DNA from: Limibacter armeniacum
Lineage (GTDB): Bacteria > Bacteroidota > Bacteroidia > Cytophagales > Flammeovirgaceae
NCBI RefSeq assembly: GCF_036880985.1
Contig: NZ_JBAJNO010000008.1
Coordinates: 682,001-746,000 of the forward strand
Direction: 5' to 3'
Length of the DNA stretch: 64,000 bases
The notes beneath the pieces are model-generated. The model was not told the DNA's origin. It made no database searches and saw nothing but the letters and a program-made list of their open reading frames with translations. This document shows positions 51,094 through 58,798 of the stretch, in pieces (positions within the stretch are counted from its first letter, which is position 1; each line of letters starts with the position of its first letter). The translations under genes were made by a program, and so were the position numbers.

Positions 51094-53508
51094 GTGATGA
51101 GGAGAATAGTAATTTCAATAGCAATAGTTTTTGCCCATATTTCTTTGCTGCAAGCACAAAATGTTGACAGCCTTTTGAACTTATATCCTAAGCAGCAGGG
51201 AGTTGAGCAAGTAAAGACTATTAATGAGGCTATTGGGATATTAAAAAGAAAAGATAGCAAAACCGGAATTGAACTGGCCTCAGTAGCAATAGAAACGGCT
51301 GAGGGAGTAGAGGATTTAAATGGTTTGTGTGAGACTTATAAGCTGCTAGGAGACTGTTATTTTCGGGAAGCCAATTACAGTTCAGCAATTGAAAGTTATC
51401 AAAAAGCCATCAGTACCGCTAAAAGTGTTGGGAATGGTACGATCGAAGGAAAGGCTGCCAATAACATGGCAGTGGTGTATTATAGGCAAGGAGCTTATGA
51501 AAAGGCGCTAAAGTATTATCATGTCAGCTTGGCCACCAAGGAGAATGATAAGTCCTCTCAAATTTCCACTTTCAATAACATAGCTTTGATACATAACAGC
51601 CTTGGTCAGTATGACAAGGCAAAGGAAATCTATAATAAGGCATTAAAGGTTGTAAGGGAGCTACAGAATAAACAACTGGAAGGTGACTTGCTCAGTAACC
51701 TTGGGTTGATATCTCAGAATCAGGGAGATTATATAAAAGCATTGGAAGAACACCTTCAAAGTCTTCGTATCCGAAAGGAATTGGGAGATGAAGAGGGAAT
51801 GGGAATCAGTTATCATAATGTCGCACTTGTCCATCAAGTGATGGAAAACTTTGAAGATGCGATTTTCAATTTTGACAGAAGTATCTCACTGAAGCGTAAA
51901 AGTAATGATGAGAATGGACTTGCCCAATCCTACATTGGGTTAGCAGCTATCCATATGCAGGTGAAGGACTTTGAAAAGGCAATCAATTACTTTGAGAAAG
52001 GAAAGGAGATTGATCTTAGGTTGGGGAATAAGCCGCTTTACGCTAACGACCTGATGTATTTGGGTAACTGTTACCTTGAAAAGGGAGAGTTGGATAAAGC
52101 ACTTGTACTGTTGGATAGCAGTATTACGCTTTCTTCGAGCATACATGACAAGCTGGTATATGCAAAGGCTATGGATCTTAAATCCAAGGTCATGATGAAA
52201 AACGGAAATGTCGGTACGGCACTTCAGTTGAGTAACGTGGTATTGGATAGGGCAGAAGAGATGAACGCACTGGAGTTAATTGTTTCTTCATCCTTTATAT
52301 TGAGTGAGGCTTATAGCAGCCAAAAAAATTATAAGCAGGCTTATTTGCACCACCATAGGTTCAAGGAGTTAAGTGATTCACTTTTCAATGCCGAAAACAC
52401 TAAGAAGTTCACGCAAAAGGCAATGCAATACGAGTTTGATGCCCAACAGCGTATCCAGCAGGTGAAACAGGAAAAGAAAGAGGCCGAGCAGCGTAAGGAG
52501 TTGGAGTTCAAACAGAAGTTGCTCTATTTGGCTATGGCAGTAGTGGTTATTGTAACAATACTGATGCTGTTATTGGTCAAGGCTAACAGAAGAATCAAAA
52601 GTGCTTTTTTCCAGATCAAGGAAAAGAATATAGAAATCGAGCAGCAGGCTGAAGAGATTATGATGCAGCGGGATGCCATAGAAGAGAAAAGTAACCTGCT
52701 GGAATATCATAATAATAGCATCAAGGCCAGTATCAATTATGCACGTCGTATTCAGCGTGCGATGTTGGTGTCTCTTGAAGAAATGCAAAGCAAACTGGAG
52801 GCATGTTTTGTACTGTTCCGTCCGAAAGATATTGTCAGTGGAGATTTTTATTATTTCACCGAGGTGGAGAAAGATGGACGGGTACTACAGGTAGTGGCAG
52901 CCGTAGATTGTACAGGTCATGGAGTGCCGGGAGCATTTATGTCAATTATCAGTAACAGTTTGCTTAATGAAATTATTCATGGTAAAAAAATCACTGCTCC
53001 TGCTGAAATCCTGAATGAGCTTGATAGCAGTATCAAGCAAACTTTGAAGCAGCATGATAGCGGTAACCGTGATGGCATGGATATTTCTATCTGCTGTATC
53101 GATGAAGAGAGACAGGCAATGACCTTTGCAGGTGCCAAAAACCCATTACTATACTTTAAGAATGGCGTGTTGCATCAGGTGAAGGCAGACCGTATGTCAG
53201 TAGGTGGACATTACATCTATGAGGATGCTAAGTTTACAGAACATACAGTTTTGTTAGACTCTCCTGTCATGTTCTACTTATTCTCCGATGGTTATCAGGA
53301 TCAGTTTGGAGGAGCTGGCAATAGGAAGTTTATGTTGCATCGTTTTAAGAAGCTACTTGATGCAATCAAGGAAAAGTCCTGCGAAGAGCAGCATGATACC
53401 TTGAAGCATGTATTGGAAGACTGGATGGTGCAGGGAGGTGAAAAACAGATAGATGATGTATTGGTAGTAGGTGCCTTGGTTGGGGTGAAAAAGTCTACTT
53501 CTGTATAA
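51094..53508 (+). CDS. TPR-TM-coiled-coil-SpoIIE phosphatase 2
   Basis: The 804-residue paralog of the upstream gene has a signal peptide (1-21), a longer periplasmic TPR array (about 40-420, with 'YRQGAYEKALKYYHVSL' and 'HNSLGQYDKAKEIYNKAL' as clear units), a TM at about 477-497, a coiled coil very like that of paralog 1, and a PP2C/SpoIIE domain (about 560-800) with 'VSGDFYYFTE', 'VDCTGHGVPGAFMS', 'NRDGMDI' and 'LFSDGYQDQFGG'. High similarity of the cytoplasmic halves against diverged TPR halves suggests duplication with new inputs and a shared output. It has its own terminator. Confidence 0.9.
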   Translation: MMRRIVISIAIVFAHISLLQAQNVDSLLNLYPKQQGVEQVKTINEAIGILKRKDSKTGIELASVAIETAEGVEDLNGLCETYKLLGDCYFREANYSSAIESYQKAISTAKSVGNGTIEGKAANNMAVVYYRQGAYEKALKYYHVSLATKENDKSSQISTFNNIALIHNSLGQYDKAKEIYNKALKVVRELQNKQLEGDLLSNLGLISQNQGDYIKALEEHLQSLRIRKELGDEEGMGISYHNVALVHQVMENFEDAIFNFDRSISLKRKSNDENGLAQSYIGLAAIHMQVKDFEKAINYFEKGKEIDLRLGNKPLYANDLMYLGNCYLEKGELDKALVLLDSSITLSSSIHDKLVYAKAMDLKSKVMMKNGNVGTALQLSNVVLDRAEEMNALELIVSSSFILSEAYSSQKNYKQAYLHHHRFKELSDSLFNAENTKKFTQKAMQYEFDAQQRIQQVKQEKKEAEQRKELEFKQKLLYLAMAVVVIVTILMLLLVKANRRIKSAFFQIKEKNIEIEQQAEEIMMQRDAIEEKSNLLEYHNNSIKASINYARRIQRAMLVSLEEMQSKLEACFVLFRPKDIVSGDFYYFTEVEKDGRVLQVVAAVDCTGHGVPGAFMSIISNSLLNEIIHGKKITAPAEILNELDSSIKQTLKQHDSGNRDGMDISICCIDEERQAMTFAGAKNPLLYFKNGVLHQVKADRMSVGGHYIYEDAKFTEHTVLLDSPVMFYLFSDGYQDQFGGAGNRKFMLHRFKKLLDAIKEKSCEEQHDTLKHVLEDWMVQGGEKQIDDVLVVGALVGVKKSTSV

Positions 53509-53534
53509 CAGATTCATTCTTAGGAATAAAGTGG

Positions 53535-53583
53535 AAAAGCACTTTCTTTAGTTTTAAATCAAAACTAAAAAAGGTGCTTTTTT
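53535..53583. terminator. Long bidirectional terminator
   Basis: The arms AAAAGCACTTT / AAAGGTGCTTTT extend into TTTAGTTTT / AAAACTAAA, between the convergent phosphatase and DUF3050 genes. Confidence 0.85.
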
Positions 53584-53600
53584 CTATGTATGAAACAGCC

Positions 53601-54401
53601 TTATTTTGAAAAGCTGAAAAGAGACTTCTTGCTGATAGACTTAATTTCATCCATAATACCATCCCAAAGAATGATTCTGTGCTCAAGTACCTCTTTGGCT
53701 ACTTCTTCACAGTCTTTCCACTTCTGATCATCATTGCCGCAAAGCGCTGAAATCATTTGTAGTGCCATTGGACCATGCTCATCACCATCAAGCTCGATAT
53801 GGCGCTGCATATAGTACTCCATATCATCCAGATCATAATCCTGATTCTTGTTAAGCTTTTTGACGATTTCAGAGAACATATCAGGAATCAAATCTTCCCT
53901 GCCAAAAGTAAAGGCTGCAGCAATTTTATGAGGCTCACCAGAGTCGATAATCTCAAATGTATTTTTAAGAAATTGCTTTACATTACCTGGCAAAACAGTC
54001 TCATCCAGTGAAGTGAAGATATCCATAAACTGCGTCAGTGTAAGCAGTTCTGTAATTATACTGGTGTTGGCGCCACTTCTTTGCATCGCCTCCAAGTACA
54101 TTTCATAATGGCTCTTGATTTGACCATGACGATCAACGTCTGTCTCCTCTCCAAGAACAATTTCATTAACCAGCTTACGAGCTACAGGATCACCTTTTGG
54201 TATCCACGGAACAGTTGTACAAGTCAGTTGTTGTTGAAGGCTCTTTAGCAAAGACATAAAGTCCCAAACTGCATACACGTGGTGCTCCATAAAAATATTG
54301 AGCGTCTTTAGTGTATTGATCTGACCATATACACGGTGCTGTAGCAGTCTTTGTCTCAGAGGCTCAATAGCTGATTGTATATTCTGAATTCTTTGGTCCA
54401 T
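53601..54401 (-). CDS. DUF3050 (heme-oxygenase-like fold) protein
   Basis: The 266-residue protein opens 'MDQRIQNIQSAIEPLRQRLL' and has the family's 'FMEHHVYAVWDFMSLLKSLQ' helix; the His residues match metal-ligand positions of heme-oxygenase-like diiron oxidases. Further His/Glu/Asp helices ('AAFTFGREDLIPDMF', 'YYMQRHIELDGDEHGPMA') are the usual DUF3050 signature and could bind two irons. It is expected to be a cytoplasmic oxidase or oxygenase with no known substrate. The start at 54401 matches the family start; a longer frame upstream is not supported. Confidence 0.87.
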   Translation of the reverse strand: MDQRIQNIQSAIEPLRQRLLQHRVYGQINTLKTLNIFMEHHVYAVWDFMSLLKSLQQQLTCTTVPWIPKGDPVARKLVNEIVLGEETDVDRHGQIKSHYEMYLEAMQRSGANTSIITELLTLTQFMDIFTSLDETVLPGNVKQFLKNTFEIIDSGEPHKIAAAFTFGREDLIPDMFSEIVKKLNKNQDYDLDDMEYYMQRHIELDGDEHGPMALQMISALCGNDDQKWKDCEEVAKEVLEHRIILWDGIMDEIKSISKKSLFSFSK

Positions 54402-54772
54402 TCTTAAGGAAGTTAATATTGTTTGTAGTTTTCTATTTGGCAAAAAATATCCTGTTGATGAAGATTGTTTACACACAGATTCTTATTAGTGGAGACAAAA
54501 ATGACTGAACAATCTAAAAGCGCCAAATGGATGAATGTTTAAACAATCAATGAATTAATTTAATTATTTGTATATCAGTGTTTTACGTGTGAATTATTAA
54601 GTATTAATACTTGTGAATAAATGTAATTATGACAACTTTTCTGATGTGGGTAATTCACTTAGGTCAGAAATGCCCGTATAAGTAAAATACCTATATGAAG
54701 GAGGTGTCATAAGGGAGAATAGGTACTGTTTTCCCTATTAGTATATTCAAAAACCCAAAAAACTTAATAATT
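54402..54772. other. AT-rich divergent region upstream of hsp20
   Basis: 371 bp without a convincing frame. It must hold the promoters of the DUF3050 and Hsp20 genes. I see no CIRCE-type repeat and no clear -33/-7 pair. A GAAGGAGGTG sequence at about 54698 is not near a start codon. Confidence 0.4.
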
Positions 54773-55264
54773 ATGAGACGTTCAGGATGTGGCAACAAAG
54801 ATGAGTGGAGAGAATGGAGAGGCAGAGGTCGAGGCAGAGGTCCAATCATGGAAATTCTAAAACAACTGAGTAAGGAATGGCAGGGAGGAGGCTCTTTTGA
54901 GGATTTTATGGAACAGCGAATGGGTGGAAAACCGGCTGTCAATATCCGTGAGATGAAATCAGGATATAAAGTGGAAGTATATGCGGCAGGCTATAGTAAA
55001 AGTGATTTTAAGGTAGAGTGGAGTGAGGAAGGGTTAAAGGTTTCTTCTGAAGGAAATCCTGATATTTTGCAGGAAGGGGAACGCTACAAGAAGCATGAAT
55101 ATAAAAAAGAGGGCTTTAAAAGAATGCTTCACTTTTCTGAAGAAGTAGACGAGGATGGTATCAGTGCCAGTTATGAAAATGGAGTACTGACCATATTGCT
55201 TCCTAAGGTAAAGCAGGAAGAAGAAGAGGAGAGTGGTCCAGTGATTGATATTCCAATCGAATAA
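54773..55264 (+). CDS. Hsp20 (alpha-crystallin) small heat-shock protein
   Basis: The 163-residue chaperone has a Gly/Arg-rich N-terminus ('WREWRGRGRGRGPIMEIL'), an alpha-crystallin domain (about 60-145) with 'YKVEVYAAGYSKSDFKVEW' and the 'ENGVLTILLPK' GVL motif, and a C-terminal I-x-I motif ('VIDIPIE') used in oligomer assembly. It binds unfolding proteins without ATP. Monocistronic, with a strong terminator. The basic N-terminal RG repeats are unusual for the family. Confidence 0.92.
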   Translation: MRRSGCGNKDEWREWRGRGRGRGPIMEILKQLSKEWQGGGSFEDFMEQRMGGKPAVNIREMKSGYKVEVYAAGYSKSDFKVEWSEEGLKVSSEGNPDILQEGERYKKHEYKKEGFKRMLHFSEEVDEDGISASYENGVLTILLPKVKQEEEEESGPVIDIPIE

Positions 55265-55269
55265 AAAAG

Positions 55270-55310
55270 AAAAAGGTCAGAAGCTAAAATCAATTGCTTC
55301 TGACCTTTTT
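55270..55310. terminator. Bidirectional terminator
   Basis: The 15-bp arms AAAAAGGTCAGAAGC / GCTTCTGACCTTTTT with an 11-nt loop, between hsp20 and the convergent SrfA-like gene. Confidence 0.88.
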
Positions 55311-55319
55311 TCTTGATCA

Positions 55320-57566
55320 CTATTTCGCATTTTCATCCGAACAGAAGAAAGTATAGCGCCATAGTGTTCCATTTTGTTCGCCCATAATTCTGAGGGTGAC
55401 GTAATGGTTTTTGTTCTCCCTGTCTAGCTGATATGGAATGCTGACATCATCCTTGCCTGAGACAGGTTGGTGCGTACTCCAGATCAATCGGGCAGTTCCA
55501 GCCCTTACCTCATCTTCAGTACCTTCATAGATGTCCAGCTGGTCAGGAACATTCTGCATATCATAGGCAATTCGGAAGGTTCCTTCAATGGTCGGGAGCT
55601 GGAAGGTATTGTAAGTGGTACCCATACCTCCTGATGACTGGGAAGTGTCGCATGGCAATACCCTTACTTCTTCTTCCATCTCAAGGCTGACTTCCAGAAT
55701 CTGTCCGTCTTCCAATTGGACAGGTTTTTCGATTGGGTAATAGCCTTCTTTCTTGAGGCTGATTTCAGCATTGTTGTTATCGCTGATTGGCAATTCCTCA
55801 AACAGTACTTCCCCTCTGTCTTCTGTGATATCCTTGTATTGGGAACCGTTACTCAGTTTCAGTTCAATGTCTACGCCGTGCAGTCTTTTGCCAGTTGCCT
55901 TGTCAATGACAATGATGTTCAAGGCAGGAGGATCAATGGCTTCCAGTTCAACTAGTTTGAACTCCTTACGGTTTTCCATGACAAAGACAGCTTCTTTGTG
56001 TTTATACTTTTTGCGATTGACCAAAAGCTTGAGTGTATCGCCTTGAAGTCCTTCTACTTCTTCCCGTTCGAAAAATACTTCACCGTCCTCTTCAGTCAAT
56101 TTGGACAGAATTTTGTCTTTGGTAACGAGTGTTACCTCTGCATCCTGAAGTGGAATATGTTTCGCAATGTCCTGTACCGCAACTGTCAGTCCTGCATTAA
56201 GCCACCACCATAGCCATAACGCCAACCCTATCAGAAGCAGCGGAATAAGCCACAGCCACCACATGGGCCTTTTGCTGACCAAAATCTCATAGCGGTCTGT
56301 TTCGGGTAAGTAAACAAACGAATGTGCTTTCTTCTCTGATTGCTTTGCCCACCAAGCTTTCACATTGCTGCCGTAGGCGACTTCAGGCATAATGGTTCTA
56401 CCTATTTCGTCTGTACGAAGCTTGTCGGCAGCCAGTCCGCTGACAGCAATTTTCACATCCTGATTGACCAATGGCTTGCGGTTCTTTTTCCATAGCCAAT
56501 AGACATTCATATTACCGGCAGGAACTTCCACAACCGGAATCTCAATTGGTGTTTCAATAGGAGGTACTACAATGATAGGTTTCTCGACCTGTATCAGGTG
56601 CAATGAACGTGAGGTATGTTCGTACTGGAAAGACTGCCCGTCCTTGTTTTTGGCTGTAATCTTTGCAAACGGTCTGATCTCAGGCAGGGTAATATTGCCG
56701 GAGGGGTCAGACACTTTTAACCATGATTTTCCATCATAAAAGAATTCTACTTCTTCGTTAGCTACAGTGGTTCCATCAGGGTATTGTACCTGAAAGCGCA
56801 TTGGCTCTGTGACCTTGTCCAAAATGATTTCATATTCTGTCTGCTCATCGCTGAAAAGGGTTCCTGCATTATAGGTTTCCCCTCCCAAGCCATTTTGCAT
56901 ATATTGAACTTTGGTAAAGAAAGGAACATCCTCAAGAAGAAGTGCGCCGCCTTCGCCCACATACTTGGTGACGGTTTGTCCTTCAAAAGCGAATTGCATT
57001 CTTTCTCCAGCTGCTGAAGAGCCATCTTTGTAACGTACCTTGATGTACATGGAGGTAACGCCCAATGGAATCAGTTTTCTCAGAATCCCTCTTTCCGCAT
57101 TGTGTTCGTCGAGTACGAAACCCCAACGGATCAGGGCAAACTCAGGGCCTTCCACAGGACCGCAAACATAGATGTCGCTGTAATCTGGAATTTCAAGACT
57201 TGTATCGAGCATCTGAAACAGCTGCTTATACTGTTCGCTGAGCTGACCATTGCCGCTTCGCATCAGTCTAAGGCAACGACGGTAAAGGTTGTTGGCTTTC
57301 CGCTTGAATACCTGTTTCAGTTTTTCCTGCTCATCTTCCGAAAAGGAAGTGAGAGGCTGGAAAGGACCTTCAAAAGTGGTGTACCAGTCAATGGCATCTC
57401 TGCCGGCTTCAGCTACTACTGGGCGGGCAAACAGGCGGTAGTCGCCAGCATCATCCTGTCCGATAGTACGCTTAAGCTGTTCATATCTTCTTACATTCTC
57501 CCCTTCTGTAAAGCGTACCGACCGGATGCCTTTCAGGGGAGTCGTTTTAATCAGTTTTTCTTCCAT
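55320..57566 (-). CDS. SrfA-like N-terminal module + Ig-like repeats + TM + carboxypeptidase-regulatory-like domains
   Basis: The 748-residue protein begins with the module shared by the next two genes upstream: 'FARPVV', 'IDWYTTFEGPFQPLTSF' (59-75), 'ALIRWGF' (144-150) and 'AERGILRK' (157-164). Two or three Ig/PEGA-like beta domains follow (about 170-430), a Pro-rich linker (330-350), a TM at 434-457 rich in Trp, then further regulatory-like beta domains ('LNIIVIDKATGKRLHGVDIE' region, 552-632) and a C-terminal beta sandwich (about 660-748). It has no signal peptide; the N-terminus is likely cytoplasmic. It closes the operon, ending at a terminator. Function unknown. Confidence 0.72.
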   Translation of the reverse strand: MEEKLIKTTPLKGIRSVRFTEGENVRRYEQLKRTIGQDDAGDYRLFARPVVAEAGRDAIDWYTTFEGPFQPLTSFSEDEQEKLKQVFKRKANNLYRRCLRLMRSGNGQLSEQYKQLFQMLDTSLEIPDYSDIYVCGPVEGPEFALIRWGFVLDEHNAERGILRKLIPLGVTSMYIKVRYKDGSSAAGERMQFAFEGQTVTKYVGEGGALLLEDVPFFTKVQYMQNGLGGETYNAGTLFSDEQTEYEIILDKVTEPMRFQVQYPDGTTVANEEVEFFYDGKSWLKVSDPSGNITLPEIRPFAKITAKNKDGQSFQYEHTSRSLHLIQVEKPIIVVPPIETPIEIPVVEVPAGNMNVYWLWKKNRKPLVNQDVKIAVSGLAADKLRTDEIGRTIMPEVAYGSNVKAWWAKQSEKKAHSFVYLPETDRYEILVSKRPMWWLWLIPLLLIGLALWLWWWLNAGLTVAVQDIAKHIPLQDAEVTLVTKDKILSKLTEEDGEVFFEREEVEGLQGDTLKLLVNRKKYKHKEAVFVMENRKEFKLVELEAIDPPALNIIVIDKATGKRLHGVDIELKLSNGSQYKDITEDRGEVLFEELPISDNNNAEISLKKEGYYPIEKPVQLEDGQILEVSLEMEEEVRVLPCDTSQSSGGMGTTYNTFQLPTIEGTFRIAYDMQNVPDQLDIYEGTEDEVRAGTARLIWSTHQPVSGKDDVSIPYQLDRENKNHYVTLRIMGEQNGTLWRYTFFCSDENAK

Positions 57567-57612
57567 CTCCAGATAGTTTTGCTGAGCAACAATAGGAATC
57601 GGGTTCCTAAGC

Positions 57613-58767
57613 CTAGTTCAATAACTGTACATTTCCGTTACTGTAGCGGAAAGAAATTACCTTAACAGATTTGATATCCTTTTCAAGGTTACCTTTGAAT
57701 TCTTGTCTGCCACTGCTTGAGAGCAGAGAGACGTTGAAGGGTAAAAGTTCCTGTTGGGTACGGTTGACATACCGTTCTACCCAAACATGGTAAGTGCCAT
57801 GTGGTGCACTATCCCAAAAGATATTTTCCTGTGGTGTTTCTGTAAGGTCATCGGCAGCTGCATTGGCATCTACATCCAAATAGCCTTCACAGCCTTGACA
57901 TGTTGCTTTTGGGGCATTGTAGTGGATGCGGTTACCGTCAGGATCTTCCACATGTAGGTCTAGGTCATCGATTGTACTCCATTGCAGGTTGACACTCAAC
58001 TCGCCTCTTTGCCCTTGCAAGCCACCTCTTTCCAGAGCTGTCATCCTTAAGGTTAAGTTTCCTAATTGAGAGATAGGCACTGTCATTCGTTCGTCACCAT
58101 ACGCTTCTGCTTTTGCATAAACGGTGATGTTTTCCAATGTATCTGCGGCATCAATGGTGGAGAAGGAAATCAAGCCTTGTACGTTGGTATAACCAGTATA
58201 CAGGTATTCCCCTGCTGTCAGTTTGACTTTTGCATTTACAATTGGTTTTGTGGTATGGGCATCGATAACAGTCAGTGAAAAAGTATCCAGTACAGGCAAA
58301 GAACCGAATTCGGCTAGAAACTTTCTCAGAATGCCTTTTTCAGCATTGAAATCTTCCTTGACAAATCCCCACTCTGTCAGGATGACTTCTCCATTGATAA
58401 TATAGATACAATTCAGGGATGGGATCTCCAGACACTGCTCAAAGAAGGACAAGTACTGACCACCACCTGCTGTTTTGAGTAAAGCCGTATAGCTGCTAAG
58501 CTTCTGTTGAATTTGTTGAATGTATTGCGCTTGCTCTGTTGCAGGCAATGACGTCAACGCCTTAGGATTGCCTTCTAGTGCAGAAAGCCAATGAATCTGT
58601 CCTCCTTCCATCACAGGTTTTGAAAACAGGTGCACATTTTTGAGTAGGCTTTGCAAAGTGCGGTAAGCACTGAGCACATACATATGATTGCTTGTGACCG
58701 GTCTGAGTCCGTTTAATGGAGACCTTTTGACCGTATTCTGAAAAATCTGTTCCATAAAATGACCCAT
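57613..58767 (-). CDS. SrfA-like N-terminal module + DUF2135/YfaP-like domain
   Basis: The 384-residue soluble protein has the shared N-terminal module (about 5-150): 'IHWLSALEG' (58-66), 'LTSLPATEQ', 'ILTEWGF' and 'AEKGILRK', with the same spacing as in the downstream gene. An Ig-like domain follows (about 160-240), then a DUF2135-like domain (about 255-375) with 'LSVNLQWSTIDDLDLHVEDP', 'GYLDVDANAAADD', 'ENIFWDSAPHGTYHVWVERY' (the usual 'LDVDxN' and 'ENIxW...APxGxYxV' positions). Cys290, Cys293 in 'TCQGCEG' lie in the domain. No signal peptide or TM. Start could also be ATG 58755. Lies 46 bp upstream of the next gene, 31 bp downstream of the protease gene. Confidence 0.74.
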   Translation of the reverse strand: MGHFMEQIFQNTVKRSPLNGLRPVTSNHMYVLSAYRTLQSLLKNVHLFSKPVMEGGQIHWLSALEGNPKALTSLPATEQAQYIQQIQQKLSSYTALLKTAGGGQYLSFFEQCLEIPSLNCIYIINGEVILTEWGFVKEDFNAEKGILRKFLAEFGSLPVLDTFSLTVIDAHTTKPIVNAKVKLTAGEYLYTGYTNVQGLISFSTIDAADTLENITVYAKAEAYGDERMTVPISQLGNLTLRMTALERGGLQGQRGELSVNLQWSTIDDLDLHVEDPDGNRIHYNAPKATCQGCEGYLDVDANAAADDLTETPQENIFWDSAPHGTYHVWVERYVNRTQQELLPFNVSLLSSSGRQEFKGNLEKDIKSVKVISFRYSNGNVQLLN

Positions 58768-58798
58768 CCTCTTCAGGATAGGTGAATTGTTGAAAAAT

